A DNA stretch of 64,000 nucleotides from Polynucleobacter sp. AM-7D1. GTDB taxonomy: Bacteria > Pseudomonadota > Gammaproteobacteria > Burkholderiales > Burkholderiaceae. Below, piece after piece: positions 26,391 through 34,692 of the stretch. Position 1 is the first letter of the stretch; each line of letters starts with the position of its first letter. The stretch is from positions 682,001 to 746,000 of the forward strand of contig NZ_CP061319.1 in assembly GCF_018688455.1 (NCBI RefSeq), read 5' to 3'. Made by a program: the position numbers and the translations under genes. Below the pieces are notes generated by a model. That model made no database searches. It had not been told where the DNA came from and was given only the letters and a program-made list of their open reading frames with translations.

Positions 26391-27041
26391 ATGGCCAGCC
26401 CTAAACCTAAAGCCAACCTATCTCCCGCTTACCAAGGCAGCATGTTGATGATCGTTGCCCCATCAGGCGCTGGAAAATCTTCTTTGGTAAATGCCTTATT
26501 GCAAGAAGATACGGCGCTCAAGCTCTCCCTTTCAACCACTACGCGCGCACCAAGGCCAGGAGAGGTAGATGGCAAGGACTATCGCTTTATTAAAAGAGAT
26601 GAATTTATAGCGGAACGCGATCAAGGCAATTTCTTGGAGCATGCAGAAGTGCATGGCAATTTTTATGGCACCTCCAAAGCTTGGATCGAAACCCAGATGA
26701 AAACCGGGCGCGATGTGATGCTCGAGATCGACTGGCAGGGCGCCCAGCAAATTCGTCAAATTATTCCCGAAGTGCAGTGGATCTTCATCTTCCCGCCTTC
26801 ATTTGAGGCCTTAGAGGAGCGCTTGCGTAAACGTGGGCAGGATGATGAGGAAACCATTCAGAGAAGGTTGGCTGCAGCCCATTTAGAGCTTCAGCATGCC
26901 CATGAAGCAGATTTCATTGTCATCAACGATGATTTTGAGCAGGCTTTAATTGATTTACGCCATGTCGTTGCTGCCAGCCGCTTACGCTCAGGGCCGATTA
27001 TGGCTCGCAACCCAGCGCTTTTAAGGCGGCTTGGGGTCTAA
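26391..27041 (+). CDS. gmk: Guanylate kinase
   Basis: A 216-residue enzyme phosphorylating GMP to GDP. The P-loop is APSGAGKSS; the GMP site is LSLSTTTRAPRPGEVDGKDYRF; the lid carries EERLRKRGQDDEETIQRRL. It has about ten extra residues (KPKANLSPAYQ) before the core. It sits 21 bp after yicC and before rpoZ and spoT, an order conserved in Proteobacteria that links GTP supply with (p)ppGpp metabolism. Confidence 0.96.
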   Translation: MASPKPKANLSPAYQGSMLMIVAPSGAGKSSLVNALLQEDTALKLSLSTTTRAPRPGEVDGKDYRFIKRDEFIAERDQGNFLEHAEVHGNFYGTSKAWIETQMKTGRDVMLEIDWQGAQQIRQIIPEVQWIFIFPPSFEALEERLRKRGQDDEETIQRRLAAAHLELQHAHEADFIVINDDFEQALIDLRHVVAASRLRSGPIMARNPALLRRLGV

Positions 27042-27086
27042 TCAGTTATCCTATAGGTATTGAAGCTAAATTTAAGTGAGTTCAGC

Positions 27087-27290
27087 ATGGCCCGTATTAC
27101 TGTAGAAGATTGTCTAAAAACTATCCCAAATCGTTTTGAGCTGGTATTGGCCGCGACTTATCGCGCACGTCAATTAGTTCAAGGTCACTCCCCACGTGTT
27201 GAGTCCAGAGATAAAGCAACTGTAGTTGCGTTACGTGAAGTTGCTGCTGGTGTAACTGACCGTGACATGTTGACCAAAGTACCTTTGTAA
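27087..27290 (+). CDS. rpoZ: RNA polymerase omega subunit
   Basis: A 67-residue subunit: [20 protein letters not shown], then [13 protein letters not shown] and [14 protein letters not shown]. Omega helps assemble beta-prime and forms part of a ppGpp site. ATG 27087 is fixed by the family start. It lies 15 bp before spoT. Confidence 0.95.
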   Translation: MARITVEDCLKTIPNRFELVLAATYRARQLVQGHSPRVESRDKATVVALREVAAGVTDRDMLTKVPL

Positions 27291-27305
27291 TTCAGGGGTT
27301 CCGTT

Positions 27306-29651
27306 GTGGAGCTCCCCTTAGGCGACCAAAACACATCGGAATCCAAAGGTCGGGTCTCGCCTAAAGAGACTGTTAATAGCGATAAGTCTTCCATCATCGC
27401 AACATTGTTGGCTCAATCGAGCCGACATTTATTTGGCCCTACCTCTGCGCCAACACTGCCACTAAAGCATCAGGTTGTTTCTATCGATGGCCTGATTTCT
27501 AAAATAGGCTATCTCAAGCCTGAAGAGGTTGCGCTCATTAAGCAAGCATTTCATTTTGCAGATGCTGCTCATCTCGGGCAGTATCGTCACAGTGGTGAGC
27601 CTTACATTACCCATCCTGTATCTGTTGCTGAACTTTGTGCCACCTGGCATTTAGATGCTTCCTCCATCATGGCGGCTTTGCTGCATGATGTGATTGAAGA
27701 TACGGGATGCACTCAAGCTGATCTAGTTGGAAAGTTTGGTAGCAAAGTAGCTGAGCTTGTGGAGGGTTTGACCAAGCTGGATAAGCTGGAGTTCCAGAGT
27801 CATGCTGAAGCGCAAGCAGAAAGCTTTCGCAAGATGTTTATGGCAATGGCCCGTGATGTGCGAGTCATTCTGGTCAAGCTAGCTGATCGCACGCACAATA
27901 TGCGCACGCTTGATGCTGTACCGATGGAAAAGCGTCGCAGGGTAGCTACCGAAACCATTGAGATCTATGCTCCGATTGCGCATCGCTTGGGCCTCAATAT
28001 TATTTACCGCGACTTGCAGGACTTGAGTTTCCGTTATTCGATGCCTATGCGTTTTAGGGTAATCGAAGATGCGGTGAAGCGGGCGCGTGGCAACCGCAAA
28101 GAGATGGTAGAAAAGATTTTGCAGAACGCCCGCATGGCTTTTGCAAAAGTGAATCTCGAAGTTGATCTACAAGGTCGAGAAAAAACTCTCTTCAGTATTT
28201 ACAACAAAATGCGAAGCAAGCATCTGAGCTTTTCTCAAGTGCTCGATGTCTATGCCTTCAGAGTTACTGTGCACTCGATTGATGAGTGCTATCGTGCTCT
28301 CGGAATTTTGCATGCTCTCTATAAGCCAATGCCTGGCAAGTTTAAGGATTACATTGCGATTCCTAAGCTCAACGGTTATCAGTCCTTGCACACAACGCTT
28401 TTAGGGCCATCGGGTGTACCGGTTGAATTTCAGATACGTACTAGCGATATGCATGCGGTCGCTGAGGCTGGTGTTGCTGCGCACTGGGCTTATAAGGATG
28501 GCGTACCCGATATGAGCGAGGTACAAAACCGGGCTCATCAATGGCTGCAATCCTTGATTGATATTCAGGACAGTAGTGGGGATTCACAAGAATTCTTAGA
28601 GCACGTCAAAATTGATTTGTTCCCAGACGCAGTCTATGTTTTTACTCCAAAGGGTCAGATTAGAGCCTTGCCACGCGGCGCTACCGCCTTAGACTTTGCT
28701 TATTCAATTCATAGTGATGTGGGCAATACTTGTGTTGCTGTCAAGATTAATGGCATGCAATTACCGCTACGTAGTGAGTTAAAGAATAGCGATATTGTTG
28801 AGGTGGTGACATCGGCTAACTCCCAGCCGAATCCGGGCTGGTTGGCATTCGTTAGGACTGGAAAAGCTCGCGCCTCTATTCGCCATTCACTGAAGACCAA
28901 GCACTACGCTGAGTCCCTTCAGTTGGGCGAGCGCCTCTTGGCTCATGCTTTGCGTCAACAAGGGGTAGATGCTGGACTTTTATCGCCAGAGATCTGGGAA
29001 AAGTTATTGCACTGGACTGGTGATAAAACGCGCGATGAGGCCTGTGTCAATATTGCTTTGGGTCGTAGATCCCCGCAAGAGTTAGCTATTCGACTGAAGA
29101 TCTTGATTGATGACGAGGGTGGTTCAGAGCAAATGCGCTTGGGCGCGGCAGATTGGGTTACTCCTCATCAAGAAATTGCCTCACATCACCATCAGCGTCA
29201 GGCTATTTTGGTCGATGGTCGCGAAGGAAATTCGATTAGCTTTCAAACCTGTTGCCATCCGATCCCAGGCGACAACATTATTGGCTATCTCGGCAAGGGT
29301 GAAGGTTTACAAGTGCACACCAATGACTGTCCAGTAGCCCTCAAAATGCTTTCGAAGGATAGCGACAAGTGGGTAGAGGTCGAGTGGGGCAAAGAGGTTA
29401 ACCGAGAATTTGAGGTTGATCTTGCAATCGATACCCGCCAAGGAAAGGGTGTTTTGGCTAGAGTAGCTAGTAGTGTAACTGCCGCAGACTCGAACATCTT
29501 GAATGTATCCATGGATGACCGTTACAAAGAAGATGCCGTTACCATTCGATTCACAATACAAGTATCAGATCGTTTGCACCTTTCCAAGGTCATGCGTAGC
29601 CTGCGCACCAATCATGATGTGATGCGCGTGACTCGAGTTCGGGCTAGCTAA
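27306..29651 (+). CDS. spoT: Bifunctional (p)ppGpp synthetase/hydrolase, RelA/SpoT family
   Basis: A 781-residue long RSH protein. The HD hydrolase domain (about 95-235) has YITHPVSVAELC, LLHDVIEDT and VKLADRTHNMRTLDA. The synthetase domain (about 290-400) has GREKTLFSIYNKM and KFKDYIAIPKLNGYQSLHTT; the FKD form is typical of bifunctional rather than RelA-type enzymes. TGS (VFTPKGQIRALPRGATALDF) and C-terminal ACT (DLAIDTRQGKGVLARVASSV) regulatory domains follow. The start is GTG 27306 with AGGGG upstream. Its stop is 12 bp from the convergent greB stop. Confidence 0.95.
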   Translation: MELPLGDQNTSESKGRVSPKETVNSDKSSIIATLLAQSSRHLFGPTSAPTLPLKHQVVSIDGLISKIGYLKPEEVALIKQAFHFADAAHLGQYRHSGEPYITHPVSVAELCATWHLDASSIMAALLHDVIEDTGCTQADLVGKFGSKVAELVEGLTKLDKLEFQSHAEAQAESFRKMFMAMARDVRVILVKLADRTHNMRTLDAVPMEKRRRVATETIEIYAPIAHRLGLNIIYRDLQDLSFRYSMPMRFRVIEDAVKRARGNRKEMVEKILQNARMAFAKVNLEVDLQGREKTLFSIYNKMRSKHLSFSQVLDVYAFRVTVHSIDECYRALGILHALYKPMPGKFKDYIAIPKLNGYQSLHTTLLGPSGVPVEFQIRTSDMHAVAEAGVAAHWAYKDGVPDMSEVQNRAHQWLQSLIDIQDSSGDSQEFLEHVKIDLFPDAVYVFTPKGQIRALPRGATALDFAYSIHSDVGNTCVAVKINGMQLPLRSELKNSDIVEVVTSANSQPNPGWLAFVRTGKARASIRHSLKTKHYAESLQLGERLLAHALRQQGVDAGLLSPEIWEKLLHWTGDKTRDEACVNIALGRRSPQELAIRLKILIDDEGGSEQMRLGAADWVTPHQEIASHHHQRQAILVDGREGNSISFQTCCHPIPGDNIIGYLGKGEGLQVHTNDCPVALKMLSKDSDKWVEVEWGKEVNREFEVDLAIDTRQGKGVLARVASSVTAADSNILNVSMDDRYKEDAVTIRFTIQVSDRLHLSKVMRSLRTNHDVMRVTRVRAS

Positions 29652-29663
29652 TTTATTTACCTA

Positions 29664-30164
29664 CTATTGGTACTGAACATCTAGGATTTCAATTTCGCTA
29701 GGGCCGGATGGTGTCTGAATTTTGACGCAATCACCCACGCGTGCTTTGATCAGAGCTTTAGCAATCGGGGAGACCCAACTGACGTGACCAAGCTCTAAAT
29801 CAACCTCATCAACGCCCACAATAGTTATAGTCGTCTCCTTGCCTGCATCGACGCCCTCTAGGCTTGCATAAGTCACAGTGGCCCCAAAAAAAACCTGCTC
29901 AGCATCTGCATCACCCGATTTTCGGGCTTGGTTATCGACTACCACAGCAAATTCCAGGCGCTGGTTCAGGAAGCGAATCCGTCGATCTATCTCTCGAAGT
30001 CGCTTTTTCCCGTAGATATAGTCCCCATTTTCAGAGCGGTCGCCATTGGAGGCGGCCCAGTGGACAACCTTGACAACCTCAGGCCGATCAAGGTCCAGGA
30101 GCTGTAAAAGCTCGCTTTTGATGCGTTCGTGACCAGCGGGTGTGATGTAGTTCTTCTCTTCCAT
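29664..30164 (-). CDS. greB: Transcription elongation factor GreB
   Basis: A 166-residue factor that stimulates cleavage of backtracked RNA by RNA polymerase. N-terminal coiled coil: ITPAGHERIKSELLQLLD, VVHWAASNGDRSENGDYIYG (acidic tip) and KKRLREIDRRIRFLNQRLE; C-terminal FKBP-like domain: FFGATVTYASLEG, VGVDEVDLELGHVSWVSPIA. KKRLREIDRRIRFL is the GreB form. ATG 30164 is fixed by homology; the frame upstream runs into tRNA-Arg and is not coding. CATAAT on the minus strand lies 6 nt before the ATG. Confidence 0.93.
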   Translation of the reverse strand: MEEKNYITPAGHERIKSELLQLLDLDRPEVVKVVHWAASNGDRSENGDYIYGKKRLREIDRRIRFLNQRLEFAVVVDNQARKSGDADAEQVFFGATVTYASLEGVDAGKETTITIVGVDEVDLELGHVSWVSPIAKALIKARVGDCVKIQTPSGPSEIEILDVQYQ

Positions 30165-30166
30165 GG

Positions 30167-30176
30167 CATAATTATG
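30167..30176. promoter_or_regulatory. Symmetric -10 element shared by greB (-) and tRNA-Arg (+)
   Basis: CATAATTATG is a perfect 10-bp palindrome in the 18 bp between greB ATG and the tRNA. It gives CATAAT, a five of six match to TATAAT, on each strand: 6 nt before greB ATG and about 10 nt before the mature tRNA 5' end. No convincing -35 box is seen on either side. Confidence 0.5.
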
Positions 30177-30182
30177 GCTGTT

Positions 30183-30259
30183 GCGGCTGTAGCTCAGCTG
30201 GATAGAGTACTTGGCTACGAACCAAGGGGTCGTGGGTTCAATTCCTGCCAGCCGCACCA
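30183..30259 (+). tRNA. tRNA-Arg(ACG)
   Basis: 77 nt. Acceptor GCGGCTG pairs with CAGCCGC, discriminator A, encoded CCA (30257-30259). D stem GCTC/GAGT. Anticodon stem CTTGG/CCAAG encloses CTACGAA with anticodon ACG, whose A is normally converted to inosine. Confidence 0.96.
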
Positions 30260-30267
30260 ACCTATAC

Positions 30268-30304
30268 AGGGCCTAGTTGAAAAACTGGGCCCTTTTTCTT
30301 TTTT
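30268..30304 (+). terminator. Terminator after tRNA-Arg
   Basis: Stem AGGGCCTAGTT with AACTGGGCCCT (one T-G wobble), GAAA tetraloop, then TTTTTCTTTTTT. Confidence 0.9.
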
Positions 30305-30348
30305 AGCCATTTCACAGTGGTTTCATGCAAATCCCTTATAGTTTGCCT

Positions 30349-31521
30349 ATGGCCATTTCTGACCTTAATTCCGCGATTTCACCAGCTCCAGTAGCTATTT
30401 GGACGCAAACTGATGCAATGCATGCTCAAGTTCGTTTGGGCGGCGCTGTCAACGTGTATTCGTTGGCTGGCGTATGGACTGATATTCGGGAAAAGCAAGA
30501 CCTTTGGTTAGCGCAAGGAAATGCCCAAAACCATGCTTTGGTTTTTGATGCTTCAAAAGTGAGTTCTTTAGATGGATCTGCATTTGCATTCTTAATAGAT
30601 GTCCAAGAAGCTCAGCAAAAAGCGGGTGGACAGTTTGAGATTCAAGGATTGGATCCAAAGTATCAGCCGCTATTGCATGAGTTTGACCCCATCAATAAAT
30701 TATTTCCGGTTCCTGCACCAAAACCAAAAACCAGTTTTGTTGTCAGTGTTGGTATGGCGGCACAAAATTTTTTGGATGATGTCCGCGGTTTAGTGATCTT
30801 TGTTGGGCATCTTTCTGCAGATTTAGCTTGGTCAATGCGCAATGTCAGGCAAGTGCGTTGGGGAGACTTTGTCAATGCGGCTGTAGAGGCAGGCATCTCT
30901 GCATTACCGATTGTTGGCCTCGTTGCCTTTTTGATTGGCGTTATCTTATCTTTTCAGGCAGCAATTGGCATGCAACAGTTTGGAGCAGTTTCTTTTGTGG
31001 GTCCATTAGCTGCCTTAGGAATAGTGCGTGAGATGGGGCCTTTAATTACCGCCATCCTATTGGCTGGCCGCTCATCTGCTGCTTTTGCGGCGGAGATCGG
31101 CACAATGACTGTCAACAGTGAAGTAGATGCTTTGGTTACTGGTGGTTTAAGTCCAGTGCGATTCTTAGTTGTGCCGCGGGTATTGGCAGGGATCTTGGTG
31201 GCGCCAATTCTGACTCTATACGCAGATATCGTCAGCATTTTTTCCTCGATGTTAACAATGCAAATTTATGGCATTCCCTTTATTAATTTTTATAACGGCA
31301 TGTTGACTGCTGTCGATATTGAGGATGTGCTCTCGGGGCTTGTGAAAGCCACTTTATTTGGTGTAGTTGTTTCTGCGATGGGATGTTTGCGCGGAATGCA
31401 AACCGGGACCGGCGCCGCTGCGGTAGGCATTTCTGCCACCAGAGCGGTGGTGAGCAGTATTGTCATGATTGTTTTGGTGGACGGTATTTTTGCTTATATC
31501 TCCTACAGGACAGGGTTTTAA
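30349..31521 (+). CDS. MlaE-type ABC transporter permease with N-terminal STAS domain
   Basis: A 390-residue inner-membrane permease of an MCE lipid transporter. Residues 1 to about 110 are a STAS (MlaB-like) domain with ALVFDASKVSSLDGSAFAFL; the rest is MlaE: ALPIVGLVAFLIGVILSFQA, REMGPLITAILLAGRSSAAF and EIGTMTVNSEVDALVTGG. In the E. coli Mla system MlaB is a separate protein. ATG 30349 was chosen because TATAGT (30337-30342) lies exactly 6 nt before it, fitting a leaderless start; ATG 30325 is an alternative. Its TAA overlaps the next ATG by one base. Confidence 0.88.
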   Translation: MAISDLNSAISPAPVAIWTQTDAMHAQVRLGGAVNVYSLAGVWTDIREKQDLWLAQGNAQNHALVFDASKVSSLDGSAFAFLIDVQEAQQKAGGQFEIQGLDPKYQPLLHEFDPINKLFPVPAPKPKTSFVVSVGMAAQNFLDDVRGLVIFVGHLSADLAWSMRNVRQVRWGDFVNAAVEAGISALPIVGLVAFLIGVILSFQAAIGMQQFGAVSFVGPLAALGIVREMGPLITAILLAGRSSAAFAAEIGTMTVNSEVDALVTGGLSPVRFLVVPRVLAGILVAPILTLYADIVSIFSSMLTMQIYGIPFINFYNGMLTAVDIEDVLSGLVKATLFGVVVSAMGCLRGMQTGTGAAAVGISATRAVVSSIVMIVLVDGIFAYISYRTGF

Positions 31522-32288
31522 TGAACGCAATAGAAAACGCGATCGACGTTCAAAACCTCTCTGTAGGATACGGCTCCAAAGTGCTATTGCAGAACCTGAA
31601 TTTTTCAGTCGCTAATGGTGAGATTTTTGTCATCCTAGGTGGATCCGGTTGTGGCAAATCGAGTCTCTTAAAGAATTTATTTGGTCTATATCAACCTCTC
31701 TCTGGAGATGTATTGATCGAGGGTCAAAATATCACTACCGCTCAGGGTGCTGAACGCCAAAAAATTATGACGAGCTTTGGTGTGATGTATCAGCAAGGCG
31801 CTTTATTTGGTTCTATGAATTTGCTTGATAACGTAACCCTCTTTATGGAGGAGTACACCCAGCTAACTAGAGATCAAATGAATTTATTAGCGCGCTGTAA
31901 GCTGGACTTAGTGGGCTTACTTCCATACGAAACTTATATGCCTAGTGAAATTAGTGGCGGCATGCAAAAACGCGCAGCGATTGCGCGCGCCATGGCTTTG
32001 GACCCAAAGATCTTATTTTTAGATGAGCCTTCAGCTGGTCTTGATCCCATTACTTCAGCTGATCTTGATAGTACGATTTTGGACTTATCAAAAAACTTAG
32101 GATTTACCTTTGTAATTGTTTCTCACGAGTTAGCCAGTATTTATTCAATTGCCGATAAGGTGATTATGTTGGATAAGGATGCTAAAGGCATTATTGCTGA
32201 GGGCGATCCCAAGGTATTAAGAGACACTAGCAAGGATCCCAGGGTGCATCAATTCTTTAATCGCATTATGAGCAAGGACGCAGCATGA
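31521..32288 (+). CDS. MlaF-type ABC transporter ATPase
   Basis: A 255-residue ATPase for the MCE transporter. Walker A GGSGCGKSS, a Q-loop in GVMYQQGALFGSMNLLDNV, signature EISGGMQKRAAIARAM, Walker B ILFLDEPSAGLDP and H-loop IVSHEL. It is coupled to the permease by a TAATG overlap and to the MCE gene by ATGA. Confidence 0.93.
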   Translation: MNAIENAIDVQNLSVGYGSKVLLQNLNFSVANGEIFVILGGSGCGKSSLLKNLFGLYQPLSGDVLIEGQNITTAQGAERQKIMTSFGVMYQQGALFGSMNLLDNVTLFMEEYTQLTRDQMNLLARCKLDLVGLLPYETYMPSEISGGMQKRAAIARAMALDPKILFLDEPSAGLDPITSADLDSTILDLSKNLGFTFVIVSHELASIYSIADKVIMLDKDAKGIIAEGDPKVLRDTSKDPRVHQFFNRIMSKDAA

Positions 32289-33199
32289 GCAACAACTCCA
32301 ATCCCAATTATTTCCGCTTAGGCATTTTTGTTCTGGCAGCAATCGGTGCATTGCTCACTATTATTTTGATCTTTGGCTCAGGACAGCTCTTTAAAAAATC
32401 ATTTACGGTGGAAACCTATGTCAAGCAATCGGTGACCGGTCTGGATGCTGGAGCAGCAGTACGCTTTCGGGGTGTAAAGATCGGGCAGGTAACATCCATC
32501 AATTTATCGGGGGATTTATACGAGAAGGATATCCCCATGATGCAGAAGCAAGAATATGTTGTGGTGAGAATGCAAATTTTTGGCGATGCTTTAGAAAAGA
32601 GTCACCTTGAATCATTCGTTAAAGATAATCTACGTTCACGCATTAAATCTATGGGTATTACAGGTGTGAATTATGTGGAGCTAGATTTTTATCCTAAATC
32701 TGATCAGAGCTACACCCTCAAATATCCATGGGAGCCTGAGTACCCAGTAGTGCCATCGATGCCAAATCAGGCAGATGAAATTATTTCTGGTATTCAAAAA
32801 CTGATTGGTGCACTGAATGGCTTAGATGTAGATGGGACTCAAAAGAAATTTGATGCGCTCTTGAGCAATCTGAATCAGTTGATGGCTGGCGATGGCAAAG
32901 ACAATACCGGTCTGATTGCTTCAGTCAAAGACATTAACGTGCTCTTAGATCGTATTGCTAGGGTTACTGATAAAGATCAACTGAACATCCTGATGCGTGA
33001 ATTGATTGCCACCATGGTTTCTTTGCGCCAAACCGTGACCAGTGTCCAAGGTGATACCACTGCAACCCTGGAAAATCTTCGTCAAGCAAGCGAGCAGCTA
33101 AATGAGTTCACCCGCGTAGCAAGTCAATCACCGTCTACCTTGATTTGGGGCGAGCCACCTGCACGCATTACTCCTCCAATGAATGGAGTTCAAAAATGA
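32285..33199 (+). CDS. MCE-domain (MlaD-type) lipid transport protein
   Basis: A 304-residue periplasmic substrate-binding subunit anchored by one N-terminal helix (FRLGIFVLAAIGALLTIILIFG). The MCE domain follows: VETYVKQSVTGLDAGAAVRF with RGVKIGQVTSINL, and RIKSMGITGVNYVELDF. A long helical tail (about 165-280) may form the channel or reach the lipoprotein encoded next. Translationally coupled on both sides by ATGA overlaps. Confidence 0.92.
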   Translation: MSNNSNPNYFRLGIFVLAAIGALLTIILIFGSGQLFKKSFTVETYVKQSVTGLDAGAAVRFRGVKIGQVTSINLSGDLYEKDIPMMQKQEYVVVRMQIFGDALEKSHLESFVKDNLRSRIKSMGITGVNYVELDFYPKSDQSYTLKYPWEPEYPVVPSMPNQADEIISGIQKLIGALNGLDVDGTQKKFDALLSNLNQLMAGDGKDNTGLIASVKDINVLLDRIARVTDKDQLNILMRELIATMVSLRQTVTSVQGDTTATLENLRQASEQLNEFTRVASQSPSTLIWGEPPARITPPMNGVQK

Positions 33200-33861
33200 T
33201 GCCAATGAAAATCCAGATGATGAAAAATTCAAACCTGACTCGGTTTGCTGCTTGCGCATTAGTCATAGCTACATTGAGCGCCTGCTCCTTACCTAAAAGA
33301 CCTGCCTTGGAAACTAGCAGCTGGATGGTTGCGCCTGAGCGCACAGGATCGCCATACAAGCCGCGTAGCGATTTGTGGCTGAAGATGGGTGCAGTCACGA
33401 CAACACCGCCTTTTGATGGAAAGTCTTTGGTTTATCGTCTTGGCGATCAGCGCTATGAAAAGGATTTTTACAATATTTATTCTGCGTTGCCAAACGAGAT
33501 GGTTGGTAATGCCACTCGCCAGTGGTTGAATAATGCTCAAATCTTTTCCATGACAGTGGGGCAGGGTAATAGCTTTTTCCCTTATTACAACTTGCAAGTT
33601 TCAGTGGAAGAGTTCTATGGTGATTACCGCGTCCGTCCAGAGGCAGTTGTAACGGCAGAATTTTTCCTATCCGCAACTGATCCGCAAAAGCGCAATCCCG
33701 TAATTGGTAAAAATCGTTACACCAAGAGAATCACCCTAAAAGACAATAGCCCTCAAGCATTGGTCTTGGGTCAGCAAGAGGCTCTAGCGCAAATTTTGAA
33801 AGAGTATGAGGTGGTACTGTATAAGTACGCCGGCAATCTGCCCCCACCTTTAGGGCAATAG
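33196..33861 (+). CDS. ABC-type transport auxiliary lipoprotein (PqiC/YmbA-like)
   Basis: A 221-residue outer-membrane lipoprotein candidate. The signal peptide ends in a lipobox LSAC, giving a lipidated cysteine about residue 30. The mature part matches the transport auxiliary domain, with SLVYRLGDQRYEKDFYNIYS and a late LGQQEALAQILKEYEVVL. It probably docks the MCE tunnel to the outer membrane, as PqiC does. Start ATG 33196 overlaps the MCE stop as ATGA; ATG 33199 and 33205 are alternatives. No mlaC gene accompanies the cluster. Confidence 0.82.
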   Translation: MMPMKIQMMKNSNLTRFAACALVIATLSACSLPKRPALETSSWMVAPERTGSPYKPRSDLWLKMGAVTTTPPFDGKSLVYRLGDQRYEKDFYNIYSALPNEMVGNATRQWLNNAQIFSMTVGQGNSFFPYYNLQVSVEEFYGDYRVRPEAVVTAEFFLSATDPQKRNPVIGKNRYTKRITLKDNSPQALVLGQQEALAQILKEYEVVLYKYAGNLPPPLGQ

Positions 33862-33901
33862 TCATTTTAGAATTACTACAAATATAAAAAGTGGAGAAGA
33901 C

Positions 33902-34687
33902 ATGGATTTAGGACTGAGAGGTAAAGTAGCATTAGTAATGGCATCTAGCAGAGGCTTAGGTCAAGCTATGGCAGTTTCTCTAGCTCGTGAAGGTGTTAAG
34001 GTGGCTGTAACTGGTCGCAATCCCGAGGGCTTAAAAAAATCTGTGGAGTTAATTGAGGCTGCCGGTGGAACTGCATTAGCTTTGAGTTGGGATTTATCGG
34101 ATCCTTCCGTCATTGATGGCCTAGTCAGCAAAATAGAAAAAGAGCTTGGCCCGATTGATATCTTGGTCAATAACACTGGCGGACCTCCTCCAACGCTGGC
34201 TGCCGGTCAAGATCCCGCTTTATGGCAAAAGAGTTTTAATGACATGGTCCTATCGCTTATCAGCATTACTGATCGAGTTCTTCCGGGTATGCGTCAGCGT
34301 AAATGGGGTCGCATTATTACCAGCACCACTTCGGGTGCAATTGCCCCAATTAAAAACTTGGCAATTTCGAATACCTTGCGCGCTGCACTATTAGCTTGGT
34401 CTAAAACCTTGTCAGCAGAAGTAGCTGCCGATGGGGTGACAGTGAATGTGATCATGCCGGGTCGTGTAGCAACGGATCGCTTGCGTCAATTGGATGAAGC
34501 TCGTGCTCAACGTGAGAACATTAGCTACGACTCTGTTGTGAAAGCTAGTTTGAATCTGATCCCGGCGGGTCGTTATGGTGATCCCCAGGAGTATGGTGAT
34601 ACTGCCGCGTTTTTAGCGAGCCAGAACGCTTCCTATATCACTGGGTCAGTGATCCGTGTTGATGGTGGCCAGATTCAGGCGATTTAG
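33902..34687 (+). CDS. Short-chain dehydrogenase/reductase family protein lacking the YxxxK motif
   Basis: A 261-residue Rossmann-fold protein. The cofactor motif is unusual (VMASSRGLGQAMA, where TGxxxGxG is typical) with NAG replaced by VNNTGGPP. After the active-site serine region IITSTTSG, the usual YxxxK is SNTLR, so tyrosine is replaced by serine and lysine by arginine. The C-terminal ITGSVIRVDGGQ is standard. Enzymatic reduction by the normal mechanism is doubtful, though several proteobacterial SDR groups share this pattern. ATG 33902 has GGAG upstream. The next gene starts 5 bp after the stop. Confidence 0.88.
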   Translation: MDLGLRGKVALVMASSRGLGQAMAVSLAREGVKVAVTGRNPEGLKKSVELIEAAGGTALALSWDLSDPSVIDGLVSKIEKELGPIDILVNNTGGPPPTLAAGQDPALWQKSFNDMVLSLISITDRVLPGMRQRKWGRIITSTTSGAIAPIKNLAISNTLRAALLAWSKTLSAEVAADGVTVNVIMPGRVATDRLRQLDEARAQRENISYDSVVKASLNLIPAGRYGDPQEYGDTAAFLASQNASYITGSVIRVDGGQIQAI

Positions 34688-34692
34688 TCGCA

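Noticed and set aside
30165-30260. Extension of the greB frame upstream by 32 residues
   Set aside because: It is antisense to tRNA-Arg, and GreB homology begins at the ATG at 30164.
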